Below are positions 43,212 to 51,745 of a DNA stretch of 64,000 bases, piece after piece. Numbering within the stretch: the first letter of the stretch is position 1; each line of letters starts with the position of its first letter. Origin of the DNA: Paraburkholderia panacisoli (GTDB lineage: Bacteria > Pseudomonadota > Gammaproteobacteria > Burkholderiales > Burkholderiaceae); contig NZ_VTUZ01000023.1 in NCBI RefSeq assembly GCF_008369935.1, forward strand, positions 79,326 to 143,325, read 5' to 3'. The notes beneath the pieces were generated by a model, which worked only from the letters and a program-made list of their open reading frames with translations, was not told the DNA's origin and did no database searches. Position numbers and translations under genes: made by a program.

Positions 43212-44129
43212 ATGGAACAACTCGGAAAATTCACGCTTTACGTCACGGCTTTCGTCATTGCCGTATCGATGGTCGAAGCCGTCTGGCTCAGCCGGAAAAA
43301 CCGTAATACGGCCACGCCATTTGAATGGCACGAAGTATGGCTTTCGCTCGCCGACGTCGTTGGGCGCAAGCTGCTCGCGCTGCTGCCGCTCTCGCTCGCG
43401 ACGCCTGTGTTCGCCCTGGCCTGGCAGCATCGAATCTTCACGATAGAACTCAATAGTGCGCTGACGGTGCTGGCGCTCTTCATCGGTCAGGAGTTCTGCT
43501 ACTACTGGTATCACCGCACATCGCATCGCATTCGCTTCTTCTGGGCCACGCATGCCGTGCACCACTCGCCGAACCAGTTGACGCTTTCCACCGCGTACCG
43601 GCTTGGCGTGACGGGCAAGCTGTCCGGCTCGGCGATCTTTTTCGCGCCGCTCGTGTGGCTCGGCGTGCGTCCTGAAGTCGTGCTGCTGACGCTCTTCATC
43701 AACCTCATGTACCAGTTCTGGCTGCATACCACGTGGATTCCGAAGCTTGGCTGGCTCGAGTATGTGTTCAACACGCCGTCCTCTCACCGCGTGCATCATG
43801 CGTCGAATGTCGAATATCTGGATGCGAACTACGGCGGTGTACTAATTATCTTCGACCGGCTGTTTGGCACCTACGTCGAGGAACGCGCCGACGAACCCTG
43901 CCGCTACGGTCTCGTCACGCCGACCACCTCACGCAATCCGTTCGTCGTCGAGTTCGAGCATTGGGCGACACTGGTGCGGGACGTTGCGAAGGCGAAGAAC
44001 GTGTGGACCGCGATCAATCACGTAATCCAGCCGCCGGGTTGGCTGCCGGATGGCCACGGCGAAACCACGGAAGAACTGCGCCGCAAGAACAAGGCAGCGC
44101 GTGGCGAGTGCGAGGTGGCCAACGGCTGA
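43212..44129 (+). CDS. Sterol desaturase/fatty-acid hydroxylase-family protein
   Basis: A 305-residue membrane protein with the di-iron histidine motifs of the fatty-acid hydroxylase superfamily: HRTSH near residue 105, HAVHHSPNQ near 118, and HRVHHASN near 200. Hydrophobic segments precede and separate them. Start ATG 43212 (MEQLGKFTLYV) is chosen because the membrane segment starts there; 29 upstream codons are non-hydrophobic. Likely an integral membrane oxygenase acting on lipids; substrate unknown. Confidence 0.92.
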   Translation: MEQLGKFTLYVTAFVIAVSMVEAVWLSRKNRNTATPFEWHEVWLSLADVVGRKLLALLPLSLATPVFALAWQHRIFTIELNSALTVLALFIGQEFCYYWYHRTSHRIRFFWATHAVHHSPNQLTLSTAYRLGVTGKLSGSAIFFAPLVWLGVRPEVVLLTLFINLMYQFWLHTTWIPKLGWLEYVFNTPSSHRVHHASNVEYLDANYGGVLIIFDRLFGTYVEERADEPCRYGLVTPTTSRNPFVVEFEHWATLVRDVAKAKNVWTAINHVIQPPGWLPDGHGETTEELRRKNKAARGECEVANG

Positions 44130-44538
44130 CATAGTCTCTCGCGGCAAGTCGGACAGTCGGCTCGGGCACGGCAAACAGCACCTGGTGCAGGGATTCAAGC
44201 AACGCGGGCTGGACGATGGCTGCGAAAGGTTTCGGGAGCGCATCTGCAATCAGGCGGTGCGCTTCGGCCTTTTCAGGTGTCGTCCGAACCTGCGCAAGCA
44301 AGGTATTCTTCCTGCGTCGCTCGGTTGCCGCGCGTATGAGATACATAACGGCATCCACGAGCCCCCAGGCGAGGTTGCAGCCGAGCGCGGTGAACATCAT
44401 CGTCCGGACTTCCCGGCGGCCCGCGGTCGCAACGCTGAGGGCGCTTGTGAACGAGAGTGCCATCAGCACACCAAAGACGATCTCACACACCCTGTCGATC
44501 GGGTCAAGCAAGGGTTCGCGCTCGTTTGACATTTTCAT
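44014..44538 (-). pseudogene. Truncated VIT1/CCC1-like membrane protein
   Basis: Residues 1-~135 (EREPLLDPIDRVCEIVFGVL, MALSFTSALSVATAGRREVR, then LGCNLAWGLVDAVMYLIRAA) match the N-terminal half of a VIT1-like family of membrane proteins common in this order. After the RDY near residue 134 the family pattern ends and the frame runs antisense into the 3' end of the hydroxylase gene. The second membrane half is missing, so it is a truncated gene. Confidence 0.6.
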
Positions 44539-44547
44539 TGGCGCTGC

Positions 44548-44720
44548 TCACGTCTGTGCCTGTCCGCGGGTCGTGAGTGCCGTTTCTGATAGGTCTACTT
44601 CCCGCATCAGCTTGGTCAACGTCTCGTCATTGATCTCGTGCGCGCTGCGCGCGCATCGCCGCGAGGTTGATCTGAAATTCCAGTGACTTCCCGTCGCGGA
44701 GTGGCGTCGCCGGAAGTTCA
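44548..44720 (-). pseudogene. Possible Na+/H+ antiporter (CPA1) C-terminal relic
   Basis: Leftward, just before the VIT1-like fragment, one frame reads LEFQINLAAMRAQRARD and the next EINDETLTKLMREVDLSETA with a stop at 44548. Together they resemble the cytoplasmic tail of CPA1 antiporters (G-x-I-x-D-E-x-L-R-x-L-x-R-E-L-D-L-E-E). A frameshift lies near 44640 and the membrane part is absent. Modest support. Confidence 0.35.
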
Positions 44721-44918
44721 AGGAGCCGGTGATGAACAACTGCAGTCCAGCCAGCAGAACTCCGGGCTTACACGCATTGCCGCAAACGAACCTGCCTGAA
44801 GTCCCAGCCCAAGCGCGGCGTGAGCGCGCGCAGTCACGCAATTTCTGTGGTCGTGTCGCCAAAAGATTGGAATGGCCACGATGCGGGCGTGCGATTGATC
44901 CGCCGCGGCCAAACACGA

Positions 44919-45371
44919 TCAGGGGCGCGCTTTTCGCCGTTGCGGCGCTGCAAGTGTGTCCGCCAGTACAGCTTCGATCGTCGACGCGGCCAGCGTTTTT
45001 CGAACGCCGTCGTCGATGGCGCCATAGACCTGGCTGAGCGTCGACCCAATGCCACGTCCGATAGGGCATGCCTGGCTAGGTTTTGAAGGGTGAAGAGCGA
45101 AGTGCGTGCCTTCTTCGAGTGCATCGAAGACGTCGAGCAAGCTGATCGAGTCTGCGCTTCGGGTCAAGCGCCACCCCGCGCTGACGCCGCGATAGCTCTC
45201 GACTAGCCCCGCTTTCGCAAGTAGCCCGAGCGTGCGGCGAATCACCACCGGGTTGGTGTTGACGCTCACAGCGATCCGGTCGGACGTGACTGGATCGGGA
45301 TTGTTCCGCGCTACGAGCGCCATCCACGTCAGGATGTGAGTCGCCACGGTCAAGCGGCTGTTGGCGCTCAT
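44919..45371 (-). CDS. Rrf2-family transcriptional regulator
   Basis: A 150-residue Rrf2 protein: winged HTH (TSDRIAVSVNTNPVVIRRTL then GLLAKAGLVESYRGVSAGWR) followed by the long dimerisation helix and ISLLDVFDALEEG. The Cys triad that holds an iron-sulfur cluster in IscR/NsrR is not present; only one Cys (QACPIGRG) is seen, so it belongs to the cluster-free, thiol- or ligand-sensing Rrf2 group. Divergent from an alkene reductase gene; two palindromic sites lie between them. Confidence 0.92.
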   Translation of the reverse strand: MSANSRLTVATHILTWMALVARNNPDPVTSDRIAVSVNTNPVVIRRTLGLLAKAGLVESYRGVSAGWRLTRSADSISLLDVFDALEEGTHFALHPSKPSQACPIGRGIGSTLSQVYGAIDDGVRKTLAASTIEAVLADTLAAPQRRKARP

Positions 45372-45395
45372 GTCGTGCCCATATTAGTCAGTTTA

Positions 45396-45418
45396 GTTGT
45401 AACAATATGCGTTACAAC
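45396..45418. promoter_or_regulatory. Rrf2 operator candidate 1
   Basis: Perfect inverted repeat GTTGTAAC-N7-GTTACAAC, 25 bp upstream of the rrf2 start codon. Shares the core GTAAC-N7-GTTAC with the second site at 45506-45524. Confidence 0.75.
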
Positions 45419-45505
45419 GTGGATTGTCAATCCGCGTACCTGACGTATCCGCAGATTCTCGAGATCTCACGTAAGACTTGTGCTGACAAAGTGGATGGTT
45501 TATGG

Positions 45506-45524
45506 TGTAACTATTATTGTTACA
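45506..45524. promoter_or_regulatory. Rrf2 operator candidate 2
   Basis: Inverted repeat TGTAAC-N7-GTTACA about 110 bp upstream of the alkene reductase start, with the same seven-base spacing as site 1. Suggests one regulator controls both divergent transcripts. Confidence 0.75.
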
Positions 45525-45631
45525 TCATGATCGTTGTGGCGATACACGAACGTTTCTATGGCGTTCGTACGAATTGGAAATGGCGCATCAACGCCACCAT
45601 CACATTCAACATCGAAACGAGAAACCCGCAG

Positions 45632-46714
45632 ATGTCTACACTCTTCGACCCCGTTCAGATCGGCGCGCTAAACCTGTCGAACCGCATTATCATGGCGCCG
45701 CTCACTCGAATGCGCGCGTTCAGCGAACGCAGTCCGGGGCCGCTCAATGCGCAGCATTACGCTTTGCGCGCAAGCGCAGGGCTAGTCATTACCGAAGCCA
45801 CGTCGGTCACGCCTCAAGGCGTCGGCTATCCGAACACGCCGGGCATCTGGACCGAGAGGCAGATTGTCGGCTGGAAAGAGGTGACTTCGGCAGTACACGA
45901 TGCGGGCGGTCTGATCGTCTCGCAGCTGTGGCATGTAGGTCGAGTCTCCGACCCGCTCTACCATGGCGGCGAGCTTCCCGTCGCCCCCAGCGCCATTGCG
46001 CCGGAAGGTTATGTCACCCTTGTGCGGCCAAAGCGTCAGTACAGCGTTCCGCGTGCGCTGGAAACCGATGAGATTCCGGGCGTCGTCGAGGATTTCCGGG
46101 TCGGCGCCGCAAACGCGAAACGTGCTGGCTTCGACGGTGTCGAACTGCACGCGGCGAATGGCTATTTGTTCGATCAGTTTCTGCACGACGGATCGAACCA
46201 GCGGACCGACCGTTATGGTGGCTCGATCGAAAACCGCGCGCGCTTCCTGCTGGAAGCCGTCGACGCTCTGCTGACGGTGTGGCCAGCCGAGCGCGTCGGT
46301 GTACATCTGAACCTGATGTCGAGTTCGTATTCGATGCACGACTCAAACCCGCGCGCGCTGTTCACGTATGTGGCCGAACAACTCGACGCGCGCCATATCG
46401 CTTTCATTTTCGCGCGCGAGTCGCTGGATCGCGGCGACGGTCGCATCGGCCGTGACGTGCGGCGCATCTTCAAGGGCGCCTATATTCTCAACGAGGGGTT
46501 GACGAAGGAGAGCGCAGAGCAGGCGATACAACGCGGCGAAGCGGACGCAGCGGCGTTTGGACGTCCCTTTATCGCCAATCCCGATCTGGTGGGGCGCTTC
46601 CTGCGCGGTGCGCCGCTCAATAAGATCAATGTCGAAACCATCTATACGGATGACGAAACCGGCTACAACGACTATCCATTGCTCGACGAAGCCGCTGAAG
46701 CGTACAACCGGTAG
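45632..46714 (+). CDS. Alkene reductase (old yellow enzyme family)
   Basis: A 360-residue FMN-dependent ene-reductase. FDPVQIGALNLSNRIIMAPL at the start, QLWHVGRVSDP near 100, the substrate-binding pair in ELHAANGYLFDQFL near 172, and RTDRYGGSIENR near 190. Family length and order are complete. ATG 45632 fits the family; 75 open codons upstream overlap the operator region and are not used. It reduces activated C=C bonds of electrophiles such as N-ethylmaleimide-like compounds and is probably derepressed by the divergent Rrf2 protein. Confidence 0.94.
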   Translation: MSTLFDPVQIGALNLSNRIIMAPLTRMRAFSERSPGPLNAQHYALRASAGLVITEATSVTPQGVGYPNTPGIWTERQIVGWKEVTSAVHDAGGLIVSQLWHVGRVSDPLYHGGELPVAPSAIAPEGYVTLVRPKRQYSVPRALETDEIPGVVEDFRVGAANAKRAGFDGVELHAANGYLFDQFLHDGSNQRTDRYGGSIENRARFLLEAVDALLTVWPAERVGVHLNLMSSSYSMHDSNPRALFTYVAEQLDARHIAFIFARESLDRGDGRIGRDVRRIFKGAYILNEGLTKESAEQAIQRGEADAAAFGRPFIANPDLVGRFLRGAPLNKINVETIYTDDETGYNDYPLLDEAAEAYNR

Positions 46715-46771
46715 AAGGGAACTCGCGGGCGGTAGACGTCCAGATGACGTGAATAAGTGATCGTTGGTGTC

Positions 46772-46793
46772 GACGGAGGGCGGAGCCTCCGTC
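46772..46793 (+). terminator. Hairpin after the alkene reductase gene
   Basis: GACGGAGG (46772-46779) pairs with CCTCCGTC (46786-46793) over a six-base loop, 57 bp after the stop. A T-run follows only 10 bases later, so termination strength is uncertain. Confidence 0.45.
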
Positions 46794-46953
46794 AATCAGG
46801 GGATTTTTCGACGTGACAAATGTCAAGGTCACTAACCGGTGGGCAGGACCTGGATCGATAGAGCCTTGCAGTTGCTTTATCGCAAAGCCGTGCTATCTGT
46901 TTGCATAAAGATTCGCGTCCGGGATATGGCGAGACGGATCGGCGAGATCGCCG

Positions 46954-47439
46954 CTATGAGGAGTACTTTGCACTGCACACGCATTCCTTTTTCGCCACCC
47001 CATTTCGGGCTTCGATCGCCTTGATGCTGCTTGCAAAAGCCTTTTCGAGAACGCGCTTGCCGACGGTTCGTAGCACGAACCCGAGCACACGTCCCTTGAT
47101 GTTTTTTCCTTCGCGGATCACGACCGCGTCCAGCGCAGTCGTCCCGTCGGGCAGACGCGTAAATCTGTAGGTATGGCCCGACCAACCTCCCCATACGTTG
47201 GAGTCGGTTGTCTTCATCACGACACAATCGGAATCGGACCAGTCGTAGTGCAGGCGTTCCCAGATTCCGCCTGAACCCTCTGTGACATCGGCCTCAGAGG
47301 CGCCCAGCTGATGAACCTGGAGGTATTCATCGGCGCTGTTGCCAAAGAGCTTCGTGCGGCCAGGCCCGAAGTCTGTGAGGGCGGCGATAAACTGCTCGGG
47401 CATCAAAGTGGTCTTGTAGTGAAAGTGGATCGTTGACAT
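46954..47439 (-). CDS. SRPBCC-fold protein
   Basis: A 161-residue protein starting MSTIHFHYKTTLMPEQFIAA with a START/Bet-v-1-like (SRPBCC) pattern: FIAALTDFGPGRTKLFGNSA, ERLHYDWSDSDCVVMKTTD and VWGGWSGHTYRFTRLPDGTT, ending with a long helix. Such proteins bind hydrophobic ligands. Start 47439 is chosen because the 108 codons upstream in frame are antisense to the AraC-like fragment. Divergent from that fragment. Confidence 0.8.
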   Translation of the reverse strand: MSTIHFHYKTTLMPEQFIAALTDFGPGRTKLFGNSADEYLQVHQLGASEADVTEGSGGIWERLHYDWSDSDCVVMKTTDSNVWGGWSGHTYRFTRLPDGTTALDAVVIREGKNIKGRVLGFVLRTVGKRVLEKAFASSIKAIEARNGVAKKECVCSAKYSS

Positions 47440-47477
47440 GATGAGTTTCGTCGTTTGGACAACTAGAAAGCAAGCCG

Positions 47478-47801
47478 ATGTGTTCTGCGTATCTAATGGA
47501 ACTGGCCGGCATAGGCCGCCTGTCAGTCGAGCAACCGGCTGACGTTGCGCGGCTGAGTCCGTGTCAGTTTGGCCGCGCGTTTCGAGCGGAAACTGGACAG
47601 TCACCGGCAAAGGCAGTCGAACGCCTGCGACTTGAAGCAGCGCGCCGGATGCTGGAGGAAAACCGACACACGATCGACCGTATCGCCGGTGCGACGGGGT
47701 TCTCCGATCCGCGGCGGATGCGCGAGGCGTTCGTTCGGATATTCGGGCAACCGTCGCAAGCATTTCGTCGCAACGCGAGGATCATTCCAGGAGCGAGCTG
47801 A
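47478..47801 (+). pseudogene. AraC/GlxA-type regulator, C-terminal fragment
   Basis: About 105 residues covering only the two helix-turn-helix units of an AraC-family (GlxA/FtrA type) regulator: LSVEQPADVARLSPCQFGRA and IDRIAGATGFSDPRRMREAF ending in GQPSQAFRR. The DJ-1/PfpI-like N-terminal domain (~200 residues) is missing. It might still be expressed as a bare DNA-binding domain, but most likely it is a relic. Confidence 0.6.
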
Positions 47802-48031
47802 AGGGGTCAACGGCCCGCATCGGATTGAACTGCCGCTTGATCGGACGTAGCGTCCGGCCGTCGTCGATTGTGCCGCGAGGCATTCGTACCCTCGTGATTT
47901 TGTGTGTTTGTCCGCATGGCCGTATCAGCAGTTCGATGTGTCAAACGGGCGGATAGCGCGGACCGTATCTCCAGGCCGCCGCCCCGGCTTCGACTAATCA
48001 ACGCATGATCCATTGCGGCCACGACATGGAC

Positions 48032-48460
48032 TTACCCGACGAGCAGCTTCGGATAGCGCTTCGGCGGCCTGTCTTCCAGAATGTCGCGTCCCCGCGCAGT
48101 GTCTGCGTATAGGCGCCCGTGAACGATCCTGCCGTCCTGGACCTTGAATAGAAATAGATGTTCGTTTTCCATCAAATAACCGTTGAGCGCTTTTGCTCGC
48201 GTAATGACTGGAACGATGATGTAATCGTCTGCTTCGAGGACCGCTCTGGTGTCGTAAGTGAAAGTCTCCCACTTCTCATAAACGTGCTTCCAGAACGCAA
48301 GAAACTCTTGTTTTCCCTGATAGCTTCCGCCGTAGGGCAGCGAGTCGGAGAACTCGAAGACAACATCGTCGTCAAGTAATGCGATGAGGTCGGTTTTGTC
48401 GTTGCGCTCGAACCCGCTAAACGCCTTCTTGCATGCATCAACAATATGAGGGTGCTTCAT
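48032..48460 (-). CDS. SnoaL/NTF2-like protein
   Basis: A 142-residue protein of the SnoaL-like cone fold: FERNDKTDLIALLDDDVVFE, LPYGGSYQGKQEFLAFWKHV and VQDGRIVHGRLYADTARGRD. ATG 48460 is chosen because AGGAGACGCGA lies directly upstream. These proteins are small-molecule isomerases/hydrolases or ligand binders; no substrate can be named. Divided from the next leftward gene (MarR) by 130 bp; could be co-regulated. Confidence 0.85.
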   Translation of the reverse strand: MKHPHIVDACKKAFSGFERNDKTDLIALLDDDVVFEFSDSLPYGGSYQGKQEFLAFWKHVYEKWETFTYDTRAVLEADDYIIVPVITRAKALNGYLMENEHLFLFKVQDGRIVHGRLYADTARGRDILEDRPPKRYPKLLVG

Positions 48461-48594
48461 TCGCGTCTCCTGTTTCCCTTCCGGACTAAGTGGGCAATGT
48501 TGTGCATATGCACATAAACCGGGGCAACCTATCCGCGAGGGATGAGTTGCCGAAGGCGGCATACGCCGCCAACTCCTGTTCGTTCGGCGCGTGC

Positions 48595-49077
48595 CTAGTC
48601 TTGAGCGACAGCGCCTTCGCCGTCAGCCCACGGGCTGAATCCGCTGTTCAGCACGTTACGCAGGGCATTGCGCAGCGCGACTGCTCGCTTTGCGCCGTAG
48701 TGACCTTCAAATTCCTGCTGAACCGCCTGCCACAACGGCAACGCCGTGCGATAGCGCGCACTGCCTGCGATGGTAATCACGATCATCTTCACGCGGCGAT
48801 CCTGTCCGGGGACCATTTCGAGGAGCCCGTCGCGCTCTAGCGGTTTCAGGTTCGAAGAGAGCGTCGTGCGGTCCATCGCCAAGGCGGAGGCCAGGTCGCC
48901 CATCGCGATAGGTCCGTCTTTGGCGAGCTTGTAGAGAATCGAGAACTGCGTGGCTCGCAGATTCGCTGGGGCGAGGGCCTGGTCATATGCCGCTGTCAGA
49001 TACCGGGATGCCTTGCGTGCCGCAAGACAATTGCAACGCCCATCGATATCTTCCAGCGGTTCACTTTGGATTCGCAT
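48595..49077 (-). CDS. MarR-family transcriptional regulator
   Basis: A 160-residue winged-helix regulator: GRCNCLAARKASRYLTAAYD at the start, then AMGDLASALAMDRTTLSSNL and RDGLLEMVPGQDRRVKMIVI (wing). Cys residues in the N-terminal CNC could serve redox sensing. Start 49077 (MRIQSEPLED) is chosen because the 85 codons upstream in frame are antisense/overlap the hydrolase gene and are not protein-like. Likely controls one of the flanking hydrolase genes. Confidence 0.88.
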   Translation of the reverse strand: MRIQSEPLEDIDGRCNCLAARKASRYLTAAYDQALAPANLRATQFSILYKLAKDGPIAMGDLASALAMDRTTLSSNLKPLERDGLLEMVPGQDRRVKMIVITIAGSARYRTALPLWQAVQQEFEGHYGAKRAVALRNALRNVLNSGFSPWADGEGAVAQD

Positions 49078-49123
49078 GTCATATTCGCTAAGGTTTCGTC
49101 GAACTCGGGAATATACGCCTGGC

Positions 49124-49960
49124 TTAGCGGCCATCGTCAGAAACACTGATGTAATCTTGGCGTGACGCACGCGCCGGTGTAGCGGGTTTGAGCGGAGCCC
49201 ATCCAAGGTGTCGCGCGATGAGTTGGGCTGTTTGCGCCGGTTGCTCCAGATGCGGCCAATGACCGGAATGAGCGACGATGCGAAAACTCGCGGCCGGAAA
49301 GCGCTCGCGGCATTCGGCGGCGACCTGCTCAATCGTGACCACGGGGTCGTCCTGGGCGCCGATCACCATGGTCGGCCCACGAAACGCGCACGGTTCATTG
49401 CCACGCGAATCGCCGAGCGTGAACGCGTCGTAGTACTGGCGAACGGTGGCCTTGTTCATCAATACATGGGGCGCGGTCAGTGAATCGAGTTGATCGCTGT
49501 TCAGATGAGTCGCGAATGAAACACGAATCTGGCGCTGGACAACTGGGTCGTCACCGCATTCTCGCAGCAGATTGCGTACTTCATCCGGCAATGTGTTTCC
49601 ACGCAATGGTGCGGGCGTGATCAGCGTCAACGACTCGACCTGCGCGGCGCGTTCACTGGCGACGAGTTCTGCGATCTGCGCACCCATGCTGTGTCCAACC
49701 AGCGCTACGCGCGACAGTCGCATGTCGTCGAGCACATGCACGATATCGGCGACCGCTTGCGTCAGAGTGCACGCGTTGTCTTCATTGCGACGATCACCTG
49801 CGCCGCGAAGATCGCGCGCGATCACAGGCATCGAAGAGGGCGCAAGCGCCTCGATCAGGTCGTTCCAGACCGTGTGATTGTCGAGAAAGCCATGGATGAA
49901 GATCAGCGCGTCGTACTTCGGCTGATCCGGATCATTCGTCAGATCGGATACTGCTGTCAT
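49124..49960 (-). CDS. Alpha/beta-fold hydrolase
   Basis: A 278-residue alpha/beta hydrolase: oxyanion HG (LIFIHGFLDNHTVW), nucleophile elbow GHSMGAQ (Ser near 91), catalytic Asp in GAQDDPVV and His in AHSGHWPHLEQP. ATG 49960 is preceded by GAGGAAACGATC. The frame is open far upstream, but that part is antisense to the divergent hydrolase gene. Resembles esterases/C-C hydrolases acting on small esters or dienes. Confidence 0.92.
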   Translation of the reverse strand: MTAVSDLTNDPDQPKYDALIFIHGFLDNHTVWNDLIEALAPSSMPVIARDLRGAGDRRNEDNACTLTQAVADIVHVLDDMRLSRVALVGHSMGAQIAELVASERAAQVESLTLITPAPLRGNTLPDEVRNLLRECGDDPVVQRQIRVSFATHLNSDQLDSLTAPHVLMNKATVRQYYDAFTLGDSRGNEPCAFRGPTMVIGAQDDPVVTIEQVAAECRERFPAASFRIVAHSGHWPHLEQPAQTAQLIARHLGWAPLKPATPARASRQDYISVSDDGR

Positions 49961-50047
49961 GATCGTTTCCTCGACAAAGGTGCTTGTCAAACATCGGTCC
50001 CAGTCATAATATGAGTATATCAACGTATTGTAAAGACGGAGTTCGAG

Positions 50048-50971
50048 ATGGTCAGCAAGACTGACATAGAGTTCGCCGGAGAAGGAGGCGTCACCGTGCG
50101 CGGCTGGCTGTTTGCGCCCACCGCGACGGAGCGTCGTGCAGCGATATCGATGTGTCACGGATTCGCCGCCGTCAAGGAGCACGGCCTTGAGCGTTTCGCG
50201 GCTGCTTTCGCGGAAGCAGGCTTTGTTGTCCTCGTTCATGATCATCGAAACTTTGGTTCGAGCGATGGCGCGCCGCGCCAGGACATCGATCCGTGGGCGC
50301 AGATCGCCGATTGGCGCAGAGCCATCAGCTATCTCGAGAGCCGGCCTGAAGTGGACCCTGCGCGCATCGGAATCTGGGGCAGCAGTTTTAGTGGCGGACA
50401 CGCACTGGTGCTCGCCGCGACGGACCGCCGCGTCAAATGCGTCGTTTCGCAGGTTCCGACCATCAGCGGTTTCGACCAGGTTCGTCGCCGCGTCGCGCCC
50501 GATGCGATGCCCGCCTATCTGGCCAATGTGACCGAGGATCTGCGCGAGCAGTATCGCGGCCACGCTCCGCGCGTTCAGGCCGTTGTTAGTGCAGACGCAA
50601 GCGTTCCTGCTGCTTATCGGTCGCCCGAAGCGATTGCATTCTATTCGCAGCCGCTCGCGGGTGCGGCGTGGGAAAACCGCGTCACGCTGCGCTCGTCGTT
50701 TGCCGCGAGCATGTATGAGCCAGGCATATGGGTAAGCCGCATTTCGCCGACACCCCTTCTGATGGTCGTTGCGAATGACGATCGCGTAACGATGACCGAT
50801 CTCGAACTCGAAGCCTACGAACGTGCGCTCGAACCGAAGCGACTCGTGCTGGTTCCGGGCCATCACTTCGATCCGTATGACGCGGCATTCGATATCGCAA
50901 GCGGTGCAGCCGTAGACTGGCTCACGCTGCATCTGGCCGATGGCGATGCGGCCCGGCGCAAATTGATCTGA
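50048..50971 (+). CDS. Alpha/beta-fold hydrolase (dienelactone-hydrolase-like)
   Basis: A 307-residue hydrolase with GWLFAPTATERRAAISMCHG (oxyanion region), nucleophile elbow GIWGSSFSGGHAL near 115 (Ser), catalytic Asp in VVANDDRVT and His in VPGHHFDPY. Extra helices between elbow and Asp match the UPF0227/Aes-type peptidase-like hydrolases. Start ATG 50048 follows GGAGTTCGAG. It is divergent from the other hydrolase and 45 bp upstream of the tautomerase gene, so probably one operon. Confidence 0.92.
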   Translation: MVSKTDIEFAGEGGVTVRGWLFAPTATERRAAISMCHGFAAVKEHGLERFAAAFAEAGFVVLVHDHRNFGSSDGAPRQDIDPWAQIADWRRAISYLESRPEVDPARIGIWGSSFSGGHALVLAATDRRVKCVVSQVPTISGFDQVRRRVAPDAMPAYLANVTEDLREQYRGHAPRVQAVVSADASVPAAYRSPEAIAFYSQPLAGAAWENRVTLRSSFAASMYEPGIWVSRISPTPLLMVVANDDRVTMTDLELEAYERALEPKRLVLVPGHHFDPYDAAFDIASGAAVDWLTLHLADGDAARRKLI

Positions 50972-51016
50972 CGGACAGATCGCACTGCAATCACTTAAGG
51001 CAAATGGAGAACACAC

Positions 51017-51418
51017 ATGCCGGTATTCCACGCACACATTCCCAAAGGGCGTTTCACGCGCGAGCAGAAGATTGCAATGGGCAATGCACTCAACATGTCA
51101 CTGGTCGAAGCGCTCGGCATCCCGAAAGGTGACCGGTTCATCATGATCAGCGAACACGGTGACGATGAACTGTTCATCGATCCCACGTTCATGGAGATGA
51201 AGCGAAGCGAGAACGCAATGATCGTGACGGTCTTGCTGGGCGCGCATCGCCCCGCGTCGGACAAGAAAGCGTTGCTGGCGATGATCACGCGTCTGTTGGA
51301 GCAGGACGTCGGTGTGTCGCCCGACGATGTTTTCATCGCGCTCGTGCCCGTGCCGAACGAGAACTTCTCGTTCGGCCGCGGAGTCGCACAACTCAGCGAT
51401 ATCGCGCCGAAGTGGTAA
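51017..51418 (+). CDS. Tautomerase-family protein
   Basis: A 133-residue tautomerase: the mature N-terminal Pro (MPVFHAHIPKGRFTREQK) is the catalytic base of the 4-oxalocrotonate tautomerase superfamily, followed by GDRFIMISEHGDDELFIDPT and the duplicated beta-alpha-beta unit. Length fits the two-unit (Tautomerase_2) group. GGAG lies nine bases before the ATG. Likely acts on enol or 2-oxo acids; may go with the hydrolase just upstream. Confidence 0.92.
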   Translation: MPVFHAHIPKGRFTREQKIAMGNALNMSLVEALGIPKGDRFIMISEHGDDELFIDPTFMEMKRSENAMIVTVLLGAHRPASDKKALLAMITRLLEQDVGVSPDDVFIALVPVPNENFSFGRGVAQLSDIAPKW

Positions 51419-51745
51419 TCAGCATCACGTCGACCGGGTCTTCACGCTAGATTCTCGTGGACGCCCGGTTACTGACGCGCGGGCCGCTCTTTGTCGAAGT
51501 GGGTGATTGCCGCCGAGCGCGGCCAGCACGAAACTGCGCCGGCGCGCGAGACGGCCTTTGTGAGCCGCAAAGGAATTCTGGCGAAATGTTCTGCGAAGCC
51601 CTGCGACGCCGCGATAGTTCGATGCCGGCGAGATACGCCGGGTGACTTATTGCAAACGCCGCGTCAGACAATCGCTACGAAAAAAGTCATTTTGGGCAAG
51701 GTCTCAACTCCTGCGAAGAGGTGACAGAACACGCCGTCAGCCGCT
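51419..51745. other. Intergenic, no gene recognised
   Basis: Spacer of 327 bp between the tautomerase and the convergent pyruvyl-transferase gene. No supported coding frame or clear terminator. Confidence 0.5.
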
